Assembly (NCBI GenBank): GCA_013360445.1
Contig: JABWBP010000023.1
Location: 1-60,108, forward strand
Length of the DNA: 60,108 nucleotides
Source of the DNA: Calditrichaceae bacterium
GTDB taxonomy: Bacteria > Calditrichota > Calditrichia > RBG-13-44-9 > J075
Direction: 5' to 3'
The notes beneath the pieces are model-generated. The model was not told where the DNA came from. It worked only from the letters and a program-made list of their open reading frames with translations, and searched no databases. The position numbers were made by a program, and so were the translations under genes. Position 1 is the first letter of the stretch. Each line of letters opens with the position of its first letter. Shown here piece by piece: positions 50,720 to 59,078 of the stretch.

Positions 50720-51532
50720 TTGAAGGAGATTCTAAGGAAAATCATCCGGGCAGCGAAGGCCGCTTTTCCGGCGCTGCTGTTGCTGGGAGGTATCAACGCC
50801 TCCTTTGCGCAGTTAGACCTCAGCCCCCCCTCGCAGGCCAACGCCTCGCCCGGGGACACCATTGCCATTCCCCTGGCGCTCAGCAACCCCGCCGGCGCAG
50901 CGATCGACGCCTTCGGAGTCACCCTGGCGTATCCCGCTAACCTGGCAGACTATGCCGGAATTACCACCACCGGAACGCTCACGCAAGGCTGGCTGGCGAT
51001 TGACGGCTCGGAAATTACTCCCGGGGAAATCACCATCGGGGGGTTTAATTTAAGCCCCATTACGGCATCCGGGGTGTTAGTGCGGGTGAGGCTGGCGATT
51101 CCGGCGGGCGCAAGCGGGCAGGGGATTTTGCATCTGTTCAATTTCGTGGATGATTTGAGCGGCGCAACCACCAGCGACGGGGAGTTGATCGCCGGCGCTA
51201 CCGCGATCCATGCTCCGGATAGAGCCGAAACGGTTTCCGAATTCCGGCTCTACCAGAATTATCCCAACCCGTTTAATTCGGAGACGCGGATCGTTTATGA
51301 ATTATTCCAACCGGGAAGGGTGCGGCTGGTGATTTATGACATGCTGGGGCGGGAGGTTCGGGAGTTGATGAATGAGAACCAGCCTGCCGGGAAATATAAT
51401 CTGTTTTGGGACGGAACCGCCCGGGATGGGTCCGGGGCTGCTTCGGGAGTTTACATCTATACTTTAAGTTATTTCCCGCCCGGCGGAACCGGTAAATTTC
51501 TTCAATCGAGAACATTGCGGTATGCAAAATGA
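50720..51532 (+). CDS. Secreted cohesin-like protein with T9SS tail
   Basis: This 270-residue protein has a signal peptide (residues 8-30, ending SFAQ). One cohesin-like beta-sandwich follows (about 32-165; SPGDTIAIPLALSNPAGAAI, ITIGGFNLSPI, GVLVRVRLAI). The sorting tail contains YQNYPNPFNSETRIVY and ends SRTLRYAK. Cohesins bind dockerins, and dockerin-like modules occur in the proteins on either side. Confidence 0.85.
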   Translation: MKEILRKIIRAAKAAFPALLLLGGINASFAQLDLSPPSQANASPGDTIAIPLALSNPAGAAIDAFGVTLAYPANLADYAGITTTGTLTQGWLAIDGSEITPGEITIGGFNLSPITASGVLVRVRLAIPAGASGQGILHLFNFVDDLSGATTSDGELIAGATAIHAPDRAETVSEFRLYQNYPNPFNSETRIVYELFQPGRVRLVIYDMLGREVRELMNENQPAGKYNLFWDGTARDGSGAASGVYIYTLSYFPPGGTGKFLQSRTLRYAK

Positions 51533-51570
51533 TCAAATCCATTAAGTTCCTTTGCGGAAGGAGTCATCCC

Positions 51571-52641
51571 ATGAGGAAATATAAACTTTGTGCATCGGTA
51601 AGTATCCTGATGTGCTGTTTGTGGTCGATAGGAATTTTTGCCCAGGGCGACGCTTCCGGCCCGGCCAAAGAGTTCCGGATCGTGGGTAAAAGGCCCTCTC
51701 CCTTGCCCGGTATTGAATCCAACCGCGCCTATCCATTGCTGAATTCGCGCGGAGAGATCATCGGTTCATACAAAGGTGTGGAGGCGCAGGACGGCAAGAA
51801 GTATCTGGGAACCCTCCAAAACGGCGCCAGTTTTTTGATTGATCCGCTAACCTACTTGATTGTTTCTAAAGATGGCAGCAGGGTAATTACTTACGGTGAT
51901 GGGGTAGATTTCCATGAAGTGGCCAATGTGAAAGCCAAATTATACTCAAGCAGTGGTGATCTGATCAAATCGCTGGTTACTGATATTTGGGCCCCCTTTG
52001 CTTTTGCCGTTCAGGATAACGGCGATTTCTGGATTGCCGGCAGGAAAGGATATAACGGCGGCGCATCTGTCATTGCCAGATATACTTCTTCCGGCGACCT
52101 TTCGGGAGAAATTCGGTTAACCTCCAATTATGCCCCCATGCGCTTAATTTTTTCGCCTGATAATACCTCCGCAGTGCTGATTCTCTATAACCATCGTGAG
52201 GGCGGGCGGCTCTTTCATTATTTTGACGCCAACGGCGCGCTAAAACATGTACAAGAACTTTCGGACGGCTCTTATGGTGCGGAATTTCTTTCCAATGACA
52301 AAGTGCTCGTGTATTCCGGTCGCCAATGGAAATTATATGATATGAATGAATCGCTTACACTGGTCAGCAGCGGTCAGTTGAAGGGAAATCCCCTGGGTGA
52401 ATATCCTGTCACCCGGTTACCGGATGGCAGCAGTTTTACAATTGTGACGCTTGGAAATAGAGAGGCGGGCACGGGATATAGAGTACAAGCGGTTAGAGCG
52501 GATAACGGGCAGGTTTTCGCCGAGAGCGTTTTAGAGGGCGCACCCCACTGGCAGCCCTATCGTTTTTTACAGGTTAGCAGCGCCGGAACGGTAGAATTGT
52601 TCGCTGATGATGAAATTGTTGAATTACAAATCAACAATTAA
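51571..52641 (+). CDS. Secreted hypothetical protein, propeller-like
   Basis: GGAAGGAG precedes ATG 51571. The 356-residue product has a signal peptide (ending GIFAQG near residue 26). Repeats rich in Gly, Ser, Asp and Tyr follow, such as SKDGSRVITYGDGVDF, FAVQDNGDFWIAGRKG and MRLIFSPDNTSAVLILYN. These suggest a beta-propeller. There is no T9SS tail. AT content is higher than in neighbouring genes. It lies 15 bases before the giant VWA/M23 gene and overlaps nothing; a shared operon is likely. Confidence 0.7.
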   Translation: MRKYKLCASVSILMCCLWSIGIFAQGDASGPAKEFRIVGKRPSPLPGIESNRAYPLLNSRGEIIGSYKGVEAQDGKKYLGTLQNGASFLIDPLTYLIVSKDGSRVITYGDGVDFHEVANVKAKLYSSSGDLIKSLVTDIWAPFAFAVQDNGDFWIAGRKGYNGGASVIARYTSSGDLSGEIRLTSNYAPMRLIFSPDNTSAVLILYNHREGGRLFHYFDANGALKHVQELSDGSYGAEFLSNDKVLVYSGRQWKLYDMNESLTLVSSGQLKGNPLGEYPVTRLPDGSSFTIVTLGNREAGTGYRVQAVRADNGQVFAESVLEGAPHWQPYRFLQVSSAGTVELFADDEIVELQINN

Positions 52642-52656
52642 AGGGGGTTACAGAAA

Positions 52657-55600
52657 ATGAAAAATAATATCCTGAATATCTTGAACATAAAAGTATTGGT
52701 GCTCGCCATCCTGAGTTTGGCTTCGGTCGGGCTTTTGGCGCAACCCCCGGCTCCCCCAAATTTAAAGGTTGTCCAACCATACTATAACGCTATGCTGGCC
52801 ATGCATCTTGAATGGGATCCTGTAGCCGGAGCGCAGAATTATGAAGTTCGCAGAAAAGTCGATGCCGGCGCTTTCGGTTCCTGGGACAGCCTCGGGGTGG
52901 TAACTTCGTACACCGATAACAACGGTATTAATGCGGCTTCAACTTATACCTACGAAGTGCGGGTAAAAGTCGGAGGCGTTTATAGCGCGTCTTCGAATGC
53001 GCGATCCAATAAGGCGGATAAAATGTGGCCGGTAACCAAAACCAGTTCCTGTTCGGCGGCTGAGAGCATTGAATTGCTGCATGGATACAATCAACCGATC
53101 ATGGCGGGAGGCAGCCACTACCTTCACGAAGGCAATGATATTCATGGCGAAGAAAGTGTTGATGGCGAATGTGTGCGAGCTCCCATGGGCGGGGTGGTGG
53201 CGTCGGCGGGCGGAAGCGGTTCCAACATCCACGTTGACCTGAAAGTGCGATTGAATGGCAATGATCGCTGGTTTAATTTCAATCACCTCAGAAATCTTAA
53301 CGCCGCCCTGGTGGTTGGCGAGTCTGTAGAACCGGGCACAAAATTGGGTGAAATTACCTCGACGGTTTGGAGCACCCAAAATAACCATACCCATGTTTCC
53401 CTGTGGGGAGATTATGCCAATCGAGATGCCCAGAGAAGGCCTCCGTTAGAGGCATTTGATAGCAATTCCCACCGGGATCCCAAAGGCAATGCCCCGGTTG
53501 TGGAAAATACCAACGCCTCCGATTCGGAACCGGTGCGGTTTCGCAAAGGCCCCAATCAAACCGATTACCTGCCCGATGACGGCAAAGTTTATAAAGAAGT
53601 CGATATTGTGGTAGAAGCCCGCGACCATCAAACTGCTGATGCGCCCTGGCAAGTGCCGAAGAATGTTGGCTATTATGTTCAAAAAGTTGAGGGCGGCACC
53701 GTTACCGACGTGGTGCGCTCCGCCGCTGCGCCTTACCTGCTCATTGATGGTTCAAAATGGTTCGGGGCGCCGGTGGGAAACACGCCTGCATCGCGAATGA
53801 ATACTTTACGGGACCCTGCTGCGACGCTTGAAAGCTCTGCGGGAACGCCGGCCTGGTATGCCTGGGATCAATGGTTTACTTATATCGTTACAAACACGGA
53901 CAGTACCACCGGCGATTCAGCCCGTTTAGATGCCGACCAATGCTGGGCAACCGATGCCAAATATACCGAAACAAAACCGAATGGTTACAAAGCGAATTAC
54001 GACACCGCCGCGGTGAATGACTCGGCCAAATTCAAAGACGGCAATTACCGGGTGCGGGTTCGCCTGGCAGACTTTATCAACACTGCTGCCGACCATTCCA
54101 AGGATATTATGGTGGATAATTTCCGCCCCTATGTCAAAAAAGTAACCGTGGAAAGCGGCGGAGAGATGCTCTACCAGGGAGAATGGACCTTTGACGGCAC
54201 AAACCTGAAGTATGGACCGGATCCCGATCCGGATAAAAATATCGGAAAGGGCGCTAATGGCGATGCGGATGTAAAAATTAGCATCGAATTCAGCGAACCC
54301 ATGAAAGAGGCGGAAATTGTCAAAATAGAACCCCTGGGATATAAGCCGATTCTTCATTCTACGGATGATACCAAAACCAAATGGGAAGCGACCATTCCCA
54401 AGGATGTGCTGAAAACAACCCAACCGACGAATGGACGGCAAACAATTTCTATTAAAGGAAAAGATATTGCCGATAATGAAATTCTGAAAATAGAAGACGC
54501 CGCCGATATTGATCCCAACGCCAAGATTACCCGCAAAGGCGACGGCACCCTGAACGGCGCCGGGGGAATTGACAAACTCCACCGCTTCGCCATCGTGCAA
54601 AAAATCGCCTTTGTGATCGACGACACCGGCAGCATGGGCGAGGAGATCGCCGGGGTCAAAGCGCAGTTGCAGGCCACGGTGGATGCCCTGGATGCGGACC
54701 CCGATGTCTTCCCGGAATATTACCTCATCACCTTTAAAGACGCTGTAACGTTCCGCGGAAAAACCCAGGACAAAGCTACCATCCAGGCGTTGGTGAGTAC
54801 CCTTTTCGCTTCCGGCGGGGCGGAATGCCCGGAGGCCTCCGCGGAAGCCCTGGCCACCCTGCCGGATCACATGCCGAAGGGCGGAACCGCTATATTGGCC
54901 ACCGATGCGTCTCCCAGCGCCGGGAACCTGGCCATCTTCATCGTCACCATTCAGCTTTTCTTCTCCAATATCAAGGTCAATACCATTCTGACCGGGGACT
55001 GCCCCCCGCCCCTGGAAGCCGGCAATGAACCGCTCGCTTACCAGGGACAGGAAGGCTCGGATTACGGTATCCGCAATCCCGAAAAGGGCGGCGGCAATCC
55101 TCCATTTATTGAAGACTACATTAGCGCTTTTGATGCCTTCAGCTACGTTTCCGAGAACACCGGGGGGAATTTCTTCTTCATCAGCGACCTGTTTTTTGCT
55201 TCCGCCTTCCAGGTTATCATTTCCGATGTGATTCTGGATGGCCAGGTGATCGCGCGGGATGCCACTGGAGCCCAATCCTATTCCGTTCCGTTGGATTCTA
55301 CCGCTGCCGCGGTCTCCTTCAGCCTGAAGGAAAAAACCGGCGCCAGCCTCGCCCTCGAGGTGCTGCGTCCCAACGGAATTCCGGTCAGCTCTTCCGACCC
55401 GGATGTTACCTTCCTTTCCGGTTCCAATTTCGCATTTTACCGGGTTGACAGCCCCGCTCCCGGCAATTGGACTTCTAATATTACCGGCAGCGGAGATTTT
55501 AGCTTCGACATTGCCGCAGGAACTCCCATTGTGCTATCGCTCATTTCCAGCCCGCAATGGATTTTCGGAGCGCCGGAAAATTTGCAAGTGATACTTTCCG

Positions 55601-57750
55601 GCGACAGTCTCAGCTCCGTGGCCTTCAATTTGATCCAGCTCGACGGCTCGATTGTCAGCCCCCTCCCCCTGTTTGACGATGGCCTGCATAATGATTACAG
55701 CGCCGGCGATAACATTTACGGCGGCACTTACGTGCCCGCATCAGATGGCAAGTTTCGCATTCAGGCCGGCGGTTTGACCGGCGCCGGGGATAATTTCATC
55801 CGCGAAGACCGCAAGGTGATCACGATTGAGAAAGTGGCCAACATTCAAGTATCCCCCTTAAGCCTCCAGGCCACCCTGGAATTAGGCGATACCACTACCC
55901 AGGCGCTGACCATCCAGAATACCGGTTCCGATACCCTCATCTTCCAGGTCGTCGAAGTGCCTTCCGACACCGTTCCCTCTGTGAAGATGAAGCAGGCGCC
56001 GGTGAAACGCAGCTTCGGCCAATCGTATTCCGCTGCGCCGGAAGCACGGTTTGAAGACGCGCCCCCCCTGCAAAAAGTGTACGGCGTTGAAACGGCGAAG
56101 CAGGGAGAACCGTCCCACAAATCAGGTTCGCCGTTGATACAGGTGGATATTCTCGATTCGCTGTTCTATGATAGTTATCCCCCGTTAGATTTTTTCACCG
56201 GCTTCGGAAGCGCCGTTCCCTTCTGGGCCGCTGGTCGCTTTACCCCCACGAATCCTTTTGTGCTGACCCACGTGCGCACCTACTACCGCACCCAATCCAG
56301 CACTGCCGCGGTGGAACTGCGGGTGTACGCGCATAACAGCGCCACCGGAAGTCCCGGAACGGTGCTGCTAAGCCAGACTTTGAGCGGAAGCGATTATTTG
56401 AGCGCCGCCGGTCAAGAGTTTCTGATTCCCCTGAGCGACTCGGTGTCGTTTAGCGCCGGGGAGGAATTCTGGATCGGGTTTGGCTTCCAAAACGTGCCCC
56501 ATCCCCAGGGCACCACGGATGAAGGAGTGAACCAGACCGGGCGGGCGCGCTACTCCGGCGATGGCTCTTCCTGGTTCCTGTTAGGCGACCTGGGCGGCAA
56601 CGGGGTGGATGACGCCTGGATCATCCGGGCGCTCTCCGCAGCCCGGGAGGATATTCCCTGGCTGACCATTACCCCGGATCAGGGGCAAATCCTGCCCGGC
56701 GGCAGTATGGACCTTACCGTGCAATTTACCACCGCCGGCATTACCTCCGATGGGGTTTACCAGGGCGGTCTGCACGTGCAGAGCAATGATCCCGACGAGG
56801 GCCTGCTGCGCCTGCCGGTGCAACTCACCGTCAGCGGCTGCGCCCCGGATGGGGACGTGAATGAAGACGGCAGCATCACCCCGGCAGACGCCCTGTTGGC
56901 CATGGAGATTTACCTCGGCGCCCATACCCCCGCGGGCTGCGAATTTATTACCGCGGATGTAAATTGCAGCAACGCCGTAACCCCCGGCGACGCGTTAACC
57001 ATCTTCTATGCCTTTCTGGGAACTCCCATTCCTCCCTGCGGTACCCTGACCAAAACTGCGGGCAACGTGTCGGAAGTTTTTGCGGGGGATGTTAGTGGAA
57101 CGCCGGGCGATACCATCAGTGTGCCGATCTGGGTGGACAATCCCGAAGGAATTTCTGCGTTCGGGTTGGATTTGCGCTTCCCGGAAGAACAATTGGAATT
57201 CCTGGGCATAGCCCCTTCGCTGTTGACCCGGGAGTGGATCACGCTCAAGAGTAGCCGGGTCAGCGAGGATGTAATCCGCCTGGGCGGGTTCAATACCGAA
57301 GCAATTGCCTCCGCGGCTGCCGCAAGCCTGGTGGAAATTCGTTTCCGGGTGAGATCCGCCGAAAATGGCGCGGGCCGATTGGAAATCTTCAACCTGACCG
57401 ATGACCTGGCCAATTTCCAGGCCGCCGCCGGGGCTTTCAATCAAGGCCAGCAAATACCGGAAAGATTTGCCCTGTATCAAAACTATCCCAATCCTTTTAA
57501 TCCGGAAACCACCATCCGTTTCGATATTCCCCGGCTCGAAGGCAATAGCGTGAAGGTTCGCATATCCATTTACAACATCTCCGGCCAACTGGTGCGGCGC
57601 TTGATCGAGGCGGAACACACCCCCGGCGCTTATGCGGTAAAATGGGATGGGCGCAACGAATCCGGCAACCCGGTCGCCAGCGGGGTCTATTTCTACACCA
57701 TCTCCGCCGGCAATTTCTCGGCAACCCAGAAAATGTTGATGGTCAAGTAA
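52657..57750 (+). CDS. Giant secreted FN3-M23-VWA-dockerin-cohesin protein with T9SS tail
   Basis: AAAGGGGG precedes the start. The 1697-residue protein has a signal peptide (residues 8-28) and a fibronectin III domain (about 30-110). An M23/LytM-like module has HEGND near 156 and HTH near 243. A VWA domain has MIDAS DDTGS near 653-657. Then come a HYDIN-like Ig module, a galactose-binding-like or anchor region, a dockerin pair (GDVNEDGSITPADAL, ADVNCSNAVTPGDAL; about 1400-1460), a cohesin (about 1465-1590) and a sorting tail YPNPFNPETTIRF ending KMLMVK. The M23 zinc ligands look complete, so peptidoglycan or peptide cleavage is possible. The cohesin could bind dockerins of neighbouring proteins. 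Confidence 0.85.
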   Translation: MKNNILNILNIKVLVLAILSLASVGLLAQPPAPPNLKVVQPYYNAMLAMHLEWDPVAGAQNYEVRRKVDAGAFGSWDSLGVVTSYTDNNGINAASTYTYEVRVKVGGVYSASSNARSNKADKMWPVTKTSSCSAAESIELLHGYNQPIMAGGSHYLHEGNDIHGEESVDGECVRAPMGGVVASAGGSGSNIHVDLKVRLNGNDRWFNFNHLRNLNAALVVGESVEPGTKLGEITSTVWSTQNNHTHVSLWGDYANRDAQRRPPLEAFDSNSHRDPKGNAPVVENTNASDSEPVRFRKGPNQTDYLPDDGKVYKEVDIVVEARDHQTADAPWQVPKNVGYYVQKVEGGTVTDVVRSAAAPYLLIDGSKWFGAPVGNTPASRMNTLRDPAATLESSAGTPAWYAWDQWFTYIVTNTDSTTGDSARLDADQCWATDAKYTETKPNGYKANYDTAAVNDSAKFKDGNYRVRVRLADFINTAADHSKDIMVDNFRPYVKKVTVESGGEMLYQGEWTFDGTNLKYGPDPDPDKNIGKGANGDADVKISIEFSEPMKEAEIVKIEPLGYKPILHSTDDTKTKWEATIPKDVLKTTQPTNGRQTISIKGKDIADNEILKIEDAADIDPNAKITRKGDGTLNGAGGIDKLHRFAIVQKIAFVIDDTGSMGEEIAGVKAQLQATVDALDADPDVFPEYYLITFKDAVTFRGKTQDKATIQALVSTLFASGGAECPEASAEALATLPDHMPKGGTAILATDASPSAGNLAIFIVTIQLFFSNIKVNTILTGDCPPPLEAGNEPLAYQGQEGSDYGIRNPEKGGGNPPFIEDYISAFDAFSYVSENTGGNFFFISDLFFASAFQVIISDVILDGQVIARDATGAQSYSVPLDSTAAAVSFSLKEKTGASLALEVLRPNGIPVSSSDPDVTFLSGSNFAFYRVDSPAPGNWTSNITGSGDFSFDIAAGTPIVLSLISSPQWIFGAPENLQVILSGDSLSSVAFNLIQLDGSIVSPLPLFDDGLHNDYSAGDNIYGGTYVPASDGKFRIQAGGLTGAGDNFIREDRKVITIEKVANIQVSPLSLQATLELGDTTTQALTIQNTGSDTLIFQVVEVPSDTVPSVKMKQAPVKRSFGQSYSAAPEARFEDAPPLQKVYGVETAKQGEPSHKSGSPLIQVDILDSLFYDSYPPLDFFTGFGSAVPFWAAGRFTPTNPFVLTHVRTYYRTQSSTAAVELRVYAHNSATGSPGTVLLSQTLSGSDYLSAAGQEFLIPLSDSVSFSAGEEFWIGFGFQNVPHPQGTTDEGVNQTGRARYSGDGSSWFLLGDLGGNGVDDAWIIRALSAAREDIPWLTITPDQGQILPGGSMDLTVQFTTAGITSDGVYQGGLHVQSNDPDEGLLRLPVQLTVSGCAPDGDVNEDGSITPADALLAMEIYLGAHTPAGCEFITADVNCSNAVTPGDALTIFYAFLGTPIPPCGTLTKTAGNVSEVFAGDVSGTPGDTISVPIWVDNPEGISAFGLDLRFPEEQLEFLGIAPSLLTREWITLKSSRVSEDVIRLGGFNTEAIASAAAASLVEIRFRVRSAENGAGRLEIFNLTDDLANFQAAAGAFNQGQQIPERFALYQNYPNPFNPETTIRFDIPRLEGNSVKVRISIYNISGQLVRRLIEAEHTPGAYAVKWDGRNESGNPVASGVYFYTISAGNFSATQKMLMVK

Positions 57751-57782
57751 AGTCTAATGTTTTGGTTGGAATTACAGGGATG

Positions 57783-57870
57783 ATGGATTGATTGTTGAAT
57801 GGTTAAATGGTTAAATTGCTAAATTGTTTTTCAACCATCTAACCATTCAACGATTCATTACTCCTTATCT
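57783..57870. repeat. Stuttering-word inverted repeat
   Basis: TTGAATGGTTAAATGGTTAA and ATTGCTAAATTG are mirrored by TTTTTCAACCATCTAACCAT and TCAACGATTCATTA. The words resemble those at 13150-13255. No gene lies in this spacer. Confidence 0.7.
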
Positions 57871-57900
57871 AACGTATCCAACTCTTTTCCGTGATTAACC

Positions 57901-58698
57901 ATGCTGATGAAACCGCTTTTTAACCTGATTTCGCTGAATCTGCTGCTGACCGCCGGGCTGGCGTTCTCCCAGCCGATCCCGGTCACCCTGTCCGATACCG
58001 CATCCGGGTTACCCGGCAGCACGGTGTCGATTCCTGTCGAGGTAGGGGACCTGAGCGGCAGAAATGTGCTTTCTTACCAGGGGAGCATTACATTTGATCC
58101 CGGTATTTTAACTGCTACCGGCGTCTCTGTCGAGGGCACAATTTCCCAGGGGCTTTCGGTGTTTCCCAATATCCAACCCGGCCAGATTACCTTAGGCGCG
58201 TTTTCCGTAACCCCCCTGGGCGGCAGCGGGGTTTTGGTCAAAATTATTTTTGAAGTGAACGGCGCTTCCCTGCCCGGCCAGTCAACCGTTTTGGCGTTTC
58301 AAAATTTTGTGTTCAATTCCGGCAATCCCCCGGCGGCATTGCAGAACGGGCTTTTTACGGTGACCACCACTACCGATCTGGATATCATCCCCGGGAGCAG
58401 CCTTCCCAAACGGTTTGTTCTATACCAAAATTATCCCAATCCCTTCAATGCCGGAACGATGATCCGCTTCGAGATAGCGGAGGCTGAAGCGAGCCGCGGA
58501 AATGTGCGCCTCTCCATATATGATATTTCGGGGCGGCTGGTGCGGCTGCTGTTAGATGAGCGCCTGTCTCCCGGCGCCTACCGGGTACTATGGAATGGCC
58601 GCGACGGTTTTGAGAATCCGGTTGCTTCAGGGGTGTATTTTTTTGCGTTCTCTAATGGAGATTTTATGGCAACCCGGAAAATGCTGGTAGCCAGGTAG
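57901..58698 (+). CDS. Secreted cohesin-like protein with T9SS tail
   Basis: This 265-residue protein has a signal peptide (ending AFSQ near residue 23). One cohesin-like module follows (LPGSTVSIPVEVGDLSGRNV, ITFDPGILTATGVSVEGT, SGVLVKIIFEV; about 28-155). The tail is YPNPFNAGTMIRF, ending RKMLVAR. Its cohesin part is close to that of the partial gene starting at 59079, so the two are tandem paralogues. Confidence 0.85.
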   Translation: MLMKPLFNLISLNLLLTAGLAFSQPIPVTLSDTASGLPGSTVSIPVEVGDLSGRNVLSYQGSITFDPGILTATGVSVEGTISQGLSVFPNIQPGQITLGAFSVTPLGGSGVLVKIIFEVNGASLPGQSTVLAFQNFVFNSGNPPAALQNGLFTVTTTTDLDIIPGSSLPKRFVLYQNYPNPFNAGTMIRFEIAEAEASRGNVRLSIYDISGRLVRLLLDERLSPGAYRVLWNGRDGFENPVASGVYFFAFSNGDFMATRKMLVAR

Positions 58699-59078
58699 CC
58701 TTAAAAGTTCTGGTAAGCCTCAAGGCCGGAGTTGGGAATCTCTTAACTGTTCTGCCCACGAAACGAACGGAACAAACTAAATGTAAGGAAGACAATACTA
58801 ATAATGCGAATTGCCAGTTGAAAAATTATGGCCACGAAGACGCCAAGGCGTTAAGGAAGCACAAAGAAATAGAAGAAATTTAAGGATATAAACGCTAAAA
58901 CCTTTGTGAAACTCCCTGTCTTGGTGGCAAACTTTCTTCAATGTCATCCCCAACTGGTAATTGGCATTAATATTTTGTGTGTTTAGTGGGCTGAATAATT
59001 ACGAAATCTCCATCATTCAATTTGATATAACTTTCTTAGCGAGTTGATACTCATCCATCCACTTTGGAGGACCCTGGT
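58699..59078. repeat. MITE-like element and repeat spacer
   Basis: A unit of about 172 bases (58801-58972) has inverted ends TAATGCGAATTGCCAGTTG and CAACTGGTAATTGGCATTA. Its left 110 bases match 820-925 in inverse. Immediately after it, GTGTTTAGTGGGCTGAAT (58979-58996) is the terminal sequence of the unit at 15624-15756. No gene is seen in these 380 bases. Confidence 0.75.

Noticed and set aside
53926-55275. Minus-strand frame of 449 codons opposite the giant VWA protein
   Set aside because: It is a shadow of an intact gene with clear domains on the plus strand.
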